From: Cardiobacteriaceae bacterium
GTDB taxonomy: Bacteria > Pseudomonadota > Gammaproteobacteria > Cardiobacteriales > Cardiobacteriaceae
Assembly (NCBI GenBank): GCA_030529365.1
Contig: JAUMXB010000013.1
Location: forward strand, 1-64,000
Length of the DNA: 64,000 nt
Reading direction: 5' to 3'
Below the pieces are notes generated by a model. That model worked only from the letters and a program-made list of their open reading frames with translations, had not been told where the DNA came from and did not search any database. Below, one piece after another: positions 35,366 to 44,447 of this stretch (the first letter of the stretch is position 1; each line of letters starts with the position of its first letter). Position numbers and translations under genes: made by a program.

Positions 35366-36498
35366 AAAAATTCGCTTTGCGCTGACCACGGGTGCGTGCC
35401 GACGCGCGGAATTTGTCCGCTTTGGAAATCGGGATTGTCGTTGGCGGGCGGTAACAGGGCAACGAGGCGCTCGGCGAGCAGCGGCGCGAAAGTGAGCTTG
35501 CCCGGCCAGGCAATGAGGTTGCGGCCGCGCTGGACGATGACGGGTTCGTGTACGTCTTCTTCATCGCCATGGCCGCTGATGCGCTCGACGGAAAAAGGAT
35601 AGAAGGCCTTGTCGGCAAGCCAGTCCTTGTTGATCCACGGCAGGGCCTTGAGCAGCGTGGCGCGCAAGCTGGCAATTTGCTCGTTGGCGCCGAGATAAAT
35701 GCCATCTTCGGCGGGCTGGCCGCCGAGATAATAGATTTTGCAGTTTTTTTCGCGATGGGTGGTGATGGTGATGGCAAGGCGGCCATTGCTGTCCAGATGA
35801 TGGCCGAAAATATCCGGCGCATTTCTTGGCACGCGCAGGGCTGCCATGTGCAGGGGCTGGTAGCGCTGGCTGTTGCCGGTGAGTTCGCTGTTGGCGCGCC
35901 CGGCAGTGTAGATGACGCGGCGCGGCTGGAAACGGTGCATGGCGCCACCGCAAAGCACATTGATGTAGCGCCCGTTTTCCTTCCAGAAGCAGTCCGTCAA
36001 TATCCACGGCGCATATTGCCTGGCCACGGTGTGCAACACGCTCGGCATATCGAGCACGATGGCGTTCAGGGTATAGCAATTGCCGCGAAACTGGCCGGGC
36101 AGGAAGGGCGGATAGGCTTCGGCACTGCATTTTTCCAGCTGGCCGCCAAGACGGCGCGAAACGAGATAGCCGCTGATTTTGCTGGTGAAATTGGCGTTGG
36201 TCCACAGATACTGGTGCGCGCAGAGAATTTGCGCGTCACACAGGTTGAGGTCGCCATGCCCGCGCAATGCTTCTTGCCAGCGGCCGGGCATGATGCTGGT
36301 GGCGGGCTTGCTCTCGTCGGGGTTGCCGATCAGGCGGTAACGGCTGTCGCTGTGGATGATGCCCTGGCTGGCAAGCGTCTGCATGCCGCCAAGCGCGCCG
36401 ATATCCAGCAAGACTGCGCCATAGCCTCTTGCCCGCAAGGTGGCAAGGGTCCACAACCCTGCCATGCCGCCGCCGATAATCAGGGCATCTATTTTCAT
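35359..36498 (-). CDS. FAD-dependent oxidoreductase
   Basis: 379 residues. The N-terminal dinucleotide fold is IIGGGMAGLWTLATLRARGYGAVLLD, followed by GGMQTLASQGIIHS, which suggests a glycine-oxidase/DAO-like fold. A C-terminal block is RNLIAWPGKLTFAPLLAERLVALL. I recognise no closer family and no transmembrane segment. Substrate and partner are unknown. The stop codon lies at the edge of a palindromic element. Confidence 0.7.
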   Translation of the reverse strand: MKIDALIIGGGMAGLWTLATLRARGYGAVLLDIGALGGMQTLASQGIIHSDSRYRLIGNPDESKPATSIMPGRWQEALRGHGDLNLCDAQILCAHQYLWTNANFTSKISGYLVSRRLGGQLEKCSAEAYPPFLPGQFRGNCYTLNAIVLDMPSVLHTVARQYAPWILTDCFWKENGRYINVLCGGAMHRFQPRRVIYTAGRANSELTGNSQRYQPLHMAALRVPRNAPDIFGHHLDSNGRLAITITTHREKNCKIYYLGGQPAEDGIYLGANEQIASLRATLLKALPWINKDWLADKAFYPFSVERISGHGDEEDVHEPVIVQRGRNLIAWPGKLTFAPLLAERLVALLPPANDNPDFQSGQIPRVGTHPWSAQSEFLQ

Positions 36499-36586
36499 CC
36501 GGATGATATCTTGCTTAACAGACGTTCATTCTGCCATCAATATTTTTTATCGGCAACTGAGTTTATGTTTCATTAAGCATCGTGAA

Positions 36587-36650
36587 ATAGAGATTTTTTA
36601 TCACGGCAAGCGCTTTGTTATGGTAAAAAATAACTATATTTTGCTATTTT
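36587..36650. repeat. AAGCGCTT palindromic element, single copy (L16), inside a gene 3' end
   Basis: Core at 36608-36615 with arms gattttttatcacggc / tttgttatggtaaaaaataac. The right arm encodes the last residues (KIAKYSYFLP) of the pseudouridine synthase. Confidence 0.85.
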
Positions 36651-37361
36651 ATGAAAAACATTCTGCCATGTTTCATCCGCCGGCGCGCGAAAGCGCACGC
36701 GTCTGCCATCAGGATGCACGAAGGAAAGGCTCGCCGCATGCAGCCACAGGCGGCTTGCACCGCACCATTCGGCGAAGGCTCGGTTCTGTTTGAGATCGCC
36801 ATAGCTGGTATCGCCGATGATGGGATGGAAAACATGCTTCAGATGGCGGCGCAACTGGTGCCGCCGCCCGGTTTCCGGCGCAAGCGCGACCAGCGCGTAA
36901 CGCGAGGCGGGATGGCGCGCATGGGCAATCGGCAGTTCGTAGCGGGCGATGAGGCGCAGGCGGCTTTGCGCTTCTTGGTGTTCGCCGCTTTTTTTGGCAG
37001 TGACGGCATCGAGGGTTTGCAGCGGATAATCGATGCGTTGGCTTTGCGGCCAGCCGCGCACCAGCGCGAGATAGGTTTTCTGTACCGCGCCGCTTTCAAA
37101 CTGCGCGGCAAGAAAGCGCGCCGCTTCGGGATGGCAGGCAAAGACCATGATGCCGGAAGTGGGGCGATCGAGGCGGTGCACGGGATAAAGCCGCGCGCCC
37201 ACGTCATCGCGCAGGCGTTGCAGCAGGAATTCGTGGGCATGGCGATCGACCGGCGAGCGGTGCACGAGCAGGCCTGCCGGTTTGTCGGCAATCACGATGT
37301 CGGCATCGCGATAGCGCACGGCGGATTTCGGGATGGGGGCAAAATGGCTTAGACTGTGCAT
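36618..37361 (-). CDS. RluA-family pseudouridine synthase (TruC-like)
   Basis: About 247 residues. It has the RluA-family catalytic motif HRLDRPTSG, an early ADKPAGLLVH block and a TGRRHQLRRHLKHVFHPIIGDTSYGD block. The compact length without an S4 domain, together with the FHPIIGDTSYGD pattern, resembles TruC, which modifies U65 in tRNA; assignment within the family is tentative. The C-terminal 10 residues are encoded by palindromic element L16. The start could also be seven codons upstream. Confidence 0.82.
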   Translation of the reverse strand: MHSLSHFAPIPKSAVRYRDADIVIADKPAGLLVHRSPVDRHAHEFLLQRLRDDVGARLYPVHRLDRPTSGIMVFACHPEAARFLAAQFESGAVQKTYLALVRGWPQSQRIDYPLQTLDAVTAKKSGEHQEAQSRLRLIARYELPIAHARHPASRYALVALAPETGRRHQLRRHLKHVFHPIIGDTSYGDLKQNRAFAEWCGASRLWLHAASLSFVHPDGRRVRFRAPADETWQNVFHKIAKYSYFLP

Positions 37362-37464
37362 CTTTTTCGTGTCGGCTGGCATGCGCGGTTTGTACCGCCC
37401 GCGCGCGTTTCGTGCAAGCCCTGGCGCGGATGTTTTGGCAGAAATTTGTTTGTAATGAGTTTTT

Positions 37465-38199
37465 ATGTCCGACCAGCGCTATATTCTTTGCATGAAATGG
37501 GGCAGCAAATACCCTGCGGAATTCGTGAACCGCCTGTATCGCATGGTAAAACGCCATCTCACCCTGCCCTTTACCATGGTGTGCCTCACCGATGACGCAA
37601 GCGGCATCAACCGCGAAGTGGTCTGCCATCCCATCCCGTCGCTGCAATTGCCGGAAGGGCTGCCGGAACGTGGCTGGAAAAAGCTCACCACCTTCACCCC
37701 CGATCTCCATGGCCTTTCCGGCACTGCGCTCTTTCTGGATCTCGATGTGGTGATTTTGCGCAACATCGACCATTTCTTTACCCACCACGCCGAGGACGAC
37801 GGCCTTTTCATCATCAAGGACTGGAAATACCCGCGCCGCATCACCGGCAACAGCTCGGTGTACCGCTTCCGCCTCGGCAGCTTTCCCGACCTGCTCGACG
37901 ATTTCCGCGCGCGCTTTGCCGAGATTCGCCGCAGTTTCCGCAACGAGCAGGCCTACCTGTCATGGTATGTGCATGCGCAGAACCGCCTGTGCTACTGGCC
38001 GCCAAGCTGGTGCCGCAGCTACAAATATCACGCGCTCTACCCCTTCCCCCTCGACTTTTTCCTGACCCCGAAAAAGCCCGATTGCGACATCCTCATCTTC
38101 CACGGCGAAATCAATCCCGACTCTGCCATTGCCGGTGGCGGCGGCAAATGGTACCGCCATGTGCGCCCCGCGCCGTGGCTTGCGCAATACTGGAGCTGA
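37465..38199 (+). CDS. putative LPS-core glycosyltransferase
   Basis: 244 residues, cytoplasmic. The ALFLDLDVVILRNIDHFF segment holds a D-x-D motif and flanking pattern of GT-A glycosyltransferases. The start (MSDQRYILCMKWGSKYP) and the close of the protein (ILIFHGEINPDSAI...WYRHVRPAPWL) are consistent with a small sugar-transferase family found beside LPS-core genes. It is the first gene of a tight run (1 bp to the next gene) ending in msbA, so it probably adds a core sugar. Donor and acceptor are unknown. Confidence 0.7.
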   Translation: MSDQRYILCMKWGSKYPAEFVNRLYRMVKRHLTLPFTMVCLTDDASGINREVVCHPIPSLQLPEGLPERGWKKLTTFTPDLHGLSGTALFLDLDVVILRNIDHFFTHHAEDDGLFIIKDWKYPRRITGNSSVYRFRLGSFPDLLDDFRARFAEIRRSFRNEQAYLSWYVHAQNRLCYWPPSWCRSYKYHALYPFPLDFFLTPKKPDCDILIFHGEINPDSAIAGGGGKWYRHVRPAPWLAQYWS

Positions 38200-38200
38200 C

Positions 38201-39790
38201 ATGTATCGCCTGAGCGTGGTGATGATCGTGAAAAACGAAGCCGCCAATCTGCGCCGCACCCTGCCCGTTATCGCCCGGGTTGCCGATGAAATCATCGTGC
38301 TGGATTCCGGCAGCGCGGATGAGAGCGAGCACGTCGCCCGCGAACACGGCGCGCAGTGGCACACGAACACCGACTGGCAAGGCTACGGCATCCAGCGCCA
38401 GCGCGCGCAGGCGCTCGCGAGCGGCGACTGGATATTGGCGCTCGATGCCGACGAAGTGCCGGATGACGCGCTGTTACAAGCGCTTGCCGCGAAAAAGCAC
38501 GAAGCGCCGGGCAATACCGTGTATGGCATCCGCCGCATCGATTACGTCTTCGGCCATGCCATCGATTCGCCGCACTGGCGACTGAAAGCGCACTGGCGGC
38601 TGTACCCCGCGCGCTTTGCCTACAACGCCAACCCCGTGCATGAATCCGTGCAACTCAATGACGCAGAAACCGTCATCCTTCCCGGATTCTTGCAGCACCA
38701 CACCGCCGATACGCCGCATTTCTGGCTGGAAAAACGCCTCGCCTACGCGCTCACCTGGGCAAAAGACCGCGCTGCCCGCGGCAAGCGCGTCTCCGCACTA
38801 GGAGCAGCGGCGCGCGCGCTGTGGGCATTTTTCAAGCAATATCTGGCCGACGGCCGCTTTTTGTGCGGGCGCCATGGCTGGAGCTACGCCTGGCTTTTCG
38901 CGCAATACACTTTCAACAAATACGCGCTCTTGAACGACCTCACCCACCGCCCGCAAAGCTATCGTGATGATTTCGAGCCGCATGCCATCAACCGCCACCA
39001 TCTGCCGCCCGTGCCGAAAGCGCCCGGCAATCCGCATCCCCTGAGCGCCGTCTTCATCGTCAAAAACGAAGCGCGCCATCTGCCTGCCTGCCTGGCGAGC
39101 ATTGCCGATCTTGCCGATGACATCGTGCTGCTCGATTCCGGCAGCACGGATGAAACGGAAAGCATCGCCCGCCATTTCGGCGCCCGATGGTATGTGAACA
39201 CCGACTGGCAGGGCTTCGGCATCCAGCGCCAGCGCGCCCAGGCGCTCGCCACAGGCGAATGGATTCTGGTGCTCGATGCCGACGAGCAGCCCGATGCCGA
39301 ACTGAAAGCCTCCATTCGCAAGGTCATTGCCCACGCGCCGGATGCAAATACTGTCCATGCCGTGCGTCGCCCCAATATTTTCTGCGGCACGCCGGTGCAT
39401 GCCTGGTATCGCGACGAAATCGTCCGCCTCTATGGCCGCGAACATTTCCATTACCATCCCTATGAAGTGCATGAATCACTGGACAGCGGCCACGCCGCAG
39501 TGCAAACGCTTGCCGGCGATCTGCGCCATTTCACCAACGACAATCTTCACCACTTCCTCGCCAAAAACGTGCGCTACAGCCACATCTGGGCAGAAGAAAA
39601 AGCGCTTGCCGGCAAAAAAGCGCCCAATCTGTGGACGCTGCCGCTCAAAAGCAGCATTGCCTTTTTGCGCGAATATGTGTTGCGCGGCGCCTTTCGTGGC
39701 GGGCGCTACGGCTTTTTCCTCGCCATGGCCAGCGCCGGCTATCATTTCAACAAATACCTGATGCTGGCCTTTGCCCGCAAACCGTCATGA
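38201..39790 (+). CDS. tandem two-domain GT2 glycosyltransferase (WaaE/KdtX-like duplicated)
   Basis: 529 residues made of two homologous family-2 glycosyltransferase modules. Module 1 starts LSVVMIVKNEAANL and has VLDSGSADESE, TDWQGYGIQRQRAQALASGDWILALDADE (D-x-D near 82). Module 2 starts near residue 281 (LSAVFIVKNEARHL) and repeats LLDSGSTDETE, TDWQGFGIQRQRAQALATGEWILVLDADE. Each module ends in a FLREYVLRG-like or FFKQYLADG segment and HFNKY. WaaE-type enzymes are normally one such module adding glucose to heptose in LPS core. A duplicated fusion may add two sugars in sequence. It overlaps waaL by 4 bp. Confidence 0.85.
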   Translation: MYRLSVVMIVKNEAANLRRTLPVIARVADEIIVLDSGSADESEHVAREHGAQWHTNTDWQGYGIQRQRAQALASGDWILALDADEVPDDALLQALAAKKHEAPGNTVYGIRRIDYVFGHAIDSPHWRLKAHWRLYPARFAYNANPVHESVQLNDAETVILPGFLQHHTADTPHFWLEKRLAYALTWAKDRAARGKRVSALGAAARALWAFFKQYLADGRFLCGRHGWSYAWLFAQYTFNKYALLNDLTHRPQSYRDDFEPHAINRHHLPPVPKAPGNPHPLSAVFIVKNEARHLPACLASIADLADDIVLLDSGSTDETESIARHFGARWYVNTDWQGFGIQRQRAQALATGEWILVLDADEQPDAELKASIRKVIAHAPDANTVHAVRRPNIFCGTPVHAWYRDEIVRLYGREHFHYHPYEVHESLDSGHAAVQTLAGDLRHFTNDNLHHFLAKNVRYSHIWAEEKALAGKKAPNLWTLPLKSSIAFLREYVLRGAFRGGRYGFFLAMASAGYHFNKYLMLAFARKPS

Positions 39791-40977
39791 ACATTACCTG
39801 TACAGTCAATCTCGCAACCTTTCTGTTCTTTGCCCTGAGTCTCGTCGTGAAAAGCGGCTATGGCTACGGTGCCGCGCTGCTGCTCATACTCGCCATCATC
39901 ATTCTGGCCAGGGAACAAAAAAATCTGCGCGCCCGCCGCGACCTGCACGCAATCGCTCTCCTTTTGTTGCTCGCTGCCCTGTTCGGCGCGTTTGATGCCT
40001 GGCGCTCGCACCTATTGCTCAGGGATTACGAATTGCCGGGCAAATACCTGCTCGTGCCCGTCATTCTTTATGCGCTCGCCATCCGCCCTCCCGATGCGCG
40101 CGCCATCTGGCTGGGCGCGGCAACCGGCGCCCTGCTCGGTGCAACAAGCGCCTGGTATTACAGCCAATACACGCCGGAACTGCTCGCCATGGGACGCGGT
40201 GCGCGTTATCTCCATCCCATCCAGTTCGGCAATATTGCCGCCGTGCTTGCCGTGTTGAGCGCCTGCGGATTGCGCGAAGTGAAAGGCTTGCCAGTGCGCC
40301 TTTATCTCGGCGCGGGCATCGCTGCCGGACTTTATGCCATGCTGCTGTCGGAAACACGCGGCAGCCTGCTCGCGCTGCTCCTGCTCGGCATCATTCTGCT
40401 CTGGCAGGGGCGGCGGCACGTGAACGGGCGCTTCTGGCTTGCCACCCTGGCTGCATTCGCGATGCTGTGGTGGGCGGGAGGAGAGACGCTTTCCCGCCGC
40501 TTTGCCGATATCCGCAATGATCTTGTCCACTATCAGCAAGGCCATAGCGCAACCTCCATCGGCGCGCGCCTGGAACTCTGGCAATTTGCCTTGCAGGAAG
40601 GCGCACGGCATCCTCTGCTCGGCGCGGGTACCGCCGGTTTTCGCCATGACAAGACCGCCTGGCTGCACGACCATCCGGCACGCGAATTCATTGGCGAGCT
40701 CGGCCATGTGCACAACGAATATCTCGATGCCTTTGCGCGCCGTGGCGCGACTGGCCTTGCCCTTGTGCTCGCGCTGATCATCGTACCGCTTGTCGCCTAC
40801 CGCCGCCTGCCGCCCTCTGCCGCACGCACGGCAGGCATCGCCCATCTTGTGCTCTACGGCGGTTTCGGCCTCACGCAAACCGCGCTTTTCGGCCACAACA
40901 GCGGCATGCTTTTCTTCGCCTTGCCGCTCTGTCTGCTGTACAGTGCCGCCTGTCGTCCGCGCGAGAAAGCCGCATGA
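39787..40977 (+). CDS. O-antigen ligase family protein (WaaL-like)
   Basis: 396 residues with about ten to twelve membrane helices. The Wzy_C/O-antigen ligase region is seen at ARLELWQFALQEGARHPLLGAGTAGFRHD and HVHNEYLDAFARRGATGL (His near 307), which carries the family's conserved H-x-H-N and following G. It would join O-chain or similar glycan to lipid A-core in the periplasm. Wzy polymerases share this domain, so the exact role is inferred from the LPS-core context. It overlaps the genes on both sides by 4 bp. Confidence 0.8.
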   Translation: MNITCTVNLATFLFFALSLVVKSGYGYGAALLLILAIIILAREQKNLRARRDLHAIALLLLLAALFGAFDAWRSHLLLRDYELPGKYLLVPVILYALAIRPPDARAIWLGAATGALLGATSAWYYSQYTPELLAMGRGARYLHPIQFGNIAAVLAVLSACGLREVKGLPVRLYLGAGIAAGLYAMLLSETRGSLLALLLLGIILLWQGRRHVNGRFWLATLAAFAMLWWAGGETLSRRFADIRNDLVHYQQGHSATSIGARLELWQFALQEGARHPLLGAGTAGFRHDKTAWLHDHPAREFIGELGHVHNEYLDAFARRGATGLALVLALIIVPLVAYRRLPPSAARTAGIAHLVLYGGFGLTQTALFGHNSGMLFFALPLCLLYSAACRPREKAA

Positions 40978-41957
40978 AAATCCTCCACGTCCATTTGACA
41001 GACCACCCCATCCCGCCCGTGGACTACGGCGGTACCGAGCGCGTGCTGTGGGCGCTGGTGCTTGGGCAGCAGACGCTGGGGCATGAAGTGCGCATCCTCG
41101 CCAAAAGCAATCCGGGGCGGCATTCTTTCGTGCAATGTCTCGATGCTGCACGCCCGCTTGAAGCGCAACTCGACGGCTGGGCAGACATCGTCCATTTCCA
41201 CTGGCCGCATGACGGCGATCTCGCGACCCCTTTCGTCTGCACCCAGCACGGCAATCGCGGCAACCAGACACCCTATCCGCTGAACACCATCTTTCTCTCG
41301 CAAAAGCACGCCGCCATCCACGATGCCGAGTGCCACGTTTACAACGGCCTGCATTGGCCGGAATACGGCGACGTGCAATGGGACACGCCGCGCACGGGCA
41401 TCCATTTCCTCGCCAAGGCCTCGAACGGCAATAAAAATTTGCGAGGCGCCGTCCGCATCGCGCGCAAGGCCGGGCTGCCCTTGCGCGTACTGGGCGGCAG
41501 GCGCCTCAATCTCAAATCCAACAAATATTTCTATGCAGGCCGTGATCTCGCCTTTCACGGCATGGTGAACGATGCCGAAAAGCGCTTCCTGCTCAACCGC
41601 TCGCAAGCGCTGCTTTTCCCCGTCTTGTGGCACGAGCCTTTCGGGCTTGCCATCATCGAAAGCCTGTATTACGGCTGCCCGGTGATAGCCAGTGCTTACG
41701 GCTCGCTGCCGGAACTCGTGCACGACGATATCGGCCTGGCCAGCAACAGCGAAAGCGCACTGGTTGAAGCGCTTCATCATCTCGGGCGCTTCGACCGCCG
41801 CGCCTGCCACGAATACGCGAGAACCCGCTTTGACCATCTCACCATGAGCCGCGCCTATCTCGATTGCTACGCGCGCGTGCTCGCCGGTGAAACCCTGAAT
41901 CCACGGCCGCCCGCAACCCGCACCGACGCCCTTGTCTCCCTCACCCTCGAACCCTGA
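40974..41957 (+). CDS. GT4-type glycosyltransferase
   Basis: 327 residues of the GT-B fold. The N-terminal loop DYGGTERVLWALVLGQQTLGHEV is typical of GT4 enzymes. The C-terminal donor site is FPVLWHEPFGLAIIESLYYGCPVIASAYGSLPELV, with the E-x7-E pattern. It overlaps both waaL-like and msbA genes by a few bases, so it is co-translated with LPS-core genes and probably adds a core sugar from a nucleotide-sugar donor. Confidence 0.82.
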   Translation: MKILHVHLTDHPIPPVDYGGTERVLWALVLGQQTLGHEVRILAKSNPGRHSFVQCLDAARPLEAQLDGWADIVHFHWPHDGDLATPFVCTQHGNRGNQTPYPLNTIFLSQKHAAIHDAECHVYNGLHWPEYGDVQWDTPRTGIHFLAKASNGNKNLRGAVRIARKAGLPLRVLGGRRLNLKSNKYFYAGRDLAFHGMVNDAEKRFLLNRSQALLFPVLWHEPFGLAIIESLYYGCPVIASAYGSLPELVHDDIGLASNSESALVEALHHLGRFDRRACHEYARTRFDHLTMSRAYLDCYARVLAGETLNPRPPATRTDALVSLTLEP

Positions 41958-43699
41958 TGCTTTTCAATCCTGACGACCGCGCCCGCTACAAGCGCCTCCT
42001 TTCCTACATCCGCCCGCACTGGAAAGTCGTGCTTGTGCTCCTTGCCGCAACGATTGTCTATGGCCTCACCGAACCGCTCGTTCCCATGGTGATGAAGCCC
42101 TTGATCGACGGCGGCTTTGCCGCGCGCGACATGGGCACCGTCTATCTCATGACCGCGCTGCTGTTCGTCGGCTTTGCCGTGCGCGGCGTGGCCAACTTCA
42201 CCTCGTCGTATCTCATGACCTGGCTCTCGCAAAACGTCGTCTATACCCTGCGCGACGCCATGTTCGCCAAGCTCTTGAAGCTCCCCATGCGCTATTTCGA
42301 CCAGCACAGCCAGGGCAGCATCATCTCGCGCTTCACCTACGACGTCCTCCAGCTCATGAGCGCTTCCACCGACGCCGTCGCCATCCTCGTGCGCGAAACC
42401 ATCACCATCACCGCGCTGCTCGCCTACCTCCTCTGGCTCGACTGGAAGCTCACCCTCCTCGTGCTCCTCTGCGCGCCCTTTCTTGCCATCCTCATCATCA
42501 AGTTCTCGCGGCGTTTGCGCAAAATCGCCCACGCCCTGCAAGCCGACATGAGCGGCATGAACCACGTCCTCGACGAAACCCTGCGCGGCCGCGCCATCAT
42601 CCGCATCCACGGCGGCGATACCTACGAATACCAGCGCTTCAGCCGCCAGGCCGACACCGTGCGCCGCCATATCCTCAAGTCCGGCAAAATTGCCAACCTC
42701 ATCTCGCCCGTGGTCGAAATCATCATCATCGCCGCCCTCTGCGCCATCATCCTCATCGCCGCGCACAAGGCGCAAAGCGCGCCCGCGCAGATGACCACCG
42801 GCACCTTCATCGCCTTCCTCGGCACCATGGCGCTGCTCTTCCCGCCGATCAAGCGCCTTGGCAAAGTCACCGAACCCATTCAGCGCGGCCTTGCCGCCAC
42901 GCAAAGCATCTTCGACTTTCTCGACGAAGAAAACGAAGAACAGGCCACGCTCCCGCCCTTCGTCATCACCCGTGGCGACATCCGCTTTGAAAACATCCAC
43001 TTTGCCTACCAGAGCGGCCATCCCGTGCTCAGCGATTTCAGCCTGCACATCCGCGCCGGGGAAACCGTCGCCCTCGTCGGCGCTTCCGGCAGCGGCAAAT
43101 CCACCATCGCAGCGCTGCTCGCCGGATTCTACCTGCCAGACAGCGGCCACATCTTTCTCGACGACCGCGACATCCGCGACATCAGCCTGAAAGACCGGCG
43201 CCGCGCGCTCGCCTACGTCGCGCAGGACACCATCCTCTTTGCCGCGAGCGTCACCGCCAACATCGCCTATGCCGACGACAACCCCGATCCCGCGCGCATT
43301 GAAGCCGCCGCCCTTTCCGCCAACGCCGCCGACTTCATCGCCAAACTCCCCGAAGGTTACCAGAGCGACATCGGCCAGCAGGGCGGCAAACTCTCCGGCG
43401 GACAACGCCAGCGCCTCGCCATTGCCCGCGCCCTGTACAAAAACGCGCCCATCCTCATCCTCGACGAAGCCACCTCCGCACTCGACAGCGAATCCGAACG
43501 CAAAGTGCAGCAGGCCATCGAACGCCTGCGGACAAACCGCACCGCCATCATCATCGCCCATCGCCTCTCCACCATCCGCAATGCCGACCGCATCATCGTG
43601 CTCGAACAGGGGCGCATCGTCGAAAGCGGCAGCCACGCCGAACTGCGCGCACAAAATGGCCGCTACGCGCACATGCTCGCGCAGAATACTTTCGAATAA
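41957..43699 (+). CDS. msbA: lipid A export ATP-binding/permease protein MsbA
   Basis: 580 residues, the usual length. An N-terminal six-helix exporter domain (YGLTEPLVPMVMKPLIDGGF; QGSIISRFTYDVLQL) is fused to an ATPase with Walker A GASGSGKST (about 375-383), signature LSGGQRQR (near 480) and Walker B ILILDEATSALDSESE. This is the MsbA-type half-transporter that flips lipid A-core to the outer leaflet of the inner membrane. Its location at the end of the core-sugar gene run supports the assignment. An AAGCGCTT element follows. Confidence 0.92.
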   Translation: MLFNPDDRARYKRLLSYIRPHWKVVLVLLAATIVYGLTEPLVPMVMKPLIDGGFAARDMGTVYLMTALLFVGFAVRGVANFTSSYLMTWLSQNVVYTLRDAMFAKLLKLPMRYFDQHSQGSIISRFTYDVLQLMSASTDAVAILVRETITITALLAYLLWLDWKLTLLVLLCAPFLAILIIKFSRRLRKIAHALQADMSGMNHVLDETLRGRAIIRIHGGDTYEYQRFSRQADTVRRHILKSGKIANLISPVVEIIIIAALCAIILIAAHKAQSAPAQMTTGTFIAFLGTMALLFPPIKRLGKVTEPIQRGLAATQSIFDFLDEENEEQATLPPFVITRGDIRFENIHFAYQSGHPVLSDFSLHIRAGETVALVGASGSGKSTIAALLAGFYLPDSGHIFLDDRDIRDISLKDRRRALAYVAQDTILFAASVTANIAYADDNPDPARIEAAALSANAADFIAKLPEGYQSDIGQQGGKLSGGQRQRLAIARALYKNAPILILDEATSALDSESERKVQQAIERLRTNRTAIIIAHRLSTIRNADRIIVLEQGRIVESGSHAELRAQNGRYAHMLAQNTFE

Positions 43700-43715
43700 T
43701 GCTTCCAGATCCAAC

Positions 43716-43812
43716 GTGAGAAATTTTCTCATCGATAAGCGCTTATTATGCAAAAATTTCTCATTGAAAGCGCTTATTGATGAGAAAATATACCGTTTTT
43801 TTGTTATTTTTG
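43716..43812. repeat. AAGCGCTT palindromic element, paired copy (L17)
   Basis: Cores at 43737-43744 and 43768-43775, 31 bp apart, with arms gagaaattttctcatcg, tgcaaaaatttctcattg and tgatgagaaaatata. Confidence 0.9.
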
Positions 43813-43891
43813 ACATTTTTCCATAGAACAGGCCTTGCCGCCATTTGCCACAGGGTAAACATGGCATGGGCTGTTGCAGTTCGCGGCGTGC

Positions 43892-44110
43892 TTATCGATC
43901 CTGCCGGGATGCCCTGTCGCCCGCATCCCGATGCTGCTTTGCCAAAGATTGCTTTTTCCTTTCCCAATACAGCGATGCAAGGATTGCCAGCGAGAAGAAA
44001 ATCGCCATCGCGACATATTTGTGCCATTCGATGCCCACTTTCGGGTAATAAACGTCCCAGAAAATATTGAACAGCATGTTCGAGAAAAGTGCGATCAAGA
44101 AAGTACGCAT
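43892..44110 (-). CDS. small two-helix membrane protein
   Basis: 72 residues: MRTFLIALFSNMLFNIFWDVYYP, then YVAMAIFFSLAILASLYWERKK and a charged C-terminus. Two hydrophobic helices and a positively charged end suggest an inner-membrane hairpin. No family recognised. The ribosome site is weak. It follows another small membrane-protein gene by 142 bp on the same strand; the pair may be related in function. Confidence 0.5.
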   Translation of the reverse strand: MRTFLIALFSNMLFNIFWDVYYPKVGIEWHKYVAMAIFFSLAILASLYWERKKQSLAKQHRDAGDRASRQDR

Positions 44111-44252
44111 AATGGTTCTATGGCTATCCTTTGAAACTGGCACGCAATGCGGCAGAAAACCATTGCATGGCAATGGATTGTTTCCCCTCGCATCCCGCCC
44201 GATTTTACCGAGGAATCGGAAAAACCCGCAATCTGTTCCCTTGCCGAACAAT

Positions 44253-44447
44253 TTACTCCTTGAGACGCGCTTCCGTTCCGCCGCGCGGCAGCTTCAAAAC
44301 ATACTTTGCAAAGAGATGCCCTGTGAAAACTCCTGCGGCAATGACCAGAAAAGCAATAATTCCATTGAAATCGAATAGATAATTTATACCGTAAGCTACC
44401 GTAAAAAAGAAAATGATGGTCAGCGATCTGGGCAGCGAATGTTTCAT
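44253..44447 (-). CDS. small two-helix membrane protein
   Basis: 64 residues: MKHSLPRSLTIIFFFTVAYGINYLFDFNGIIAFLVIAAGVFTGHLFAKYVLK. It has two membrane segments and a basic end. A near-perfect Shine-Dalgarno AGGAGG lies 6 bp before the ATG, the strongest evidence that it is a real gene. No family recognised. Confidence 0.65.
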   Translation of the reverse strand: MKHSLPRSLTIIFFFTVAYGINYLFDFNGIIAFLVIAAGVFTGHLFAKYVLKLPRGGTEARLKE

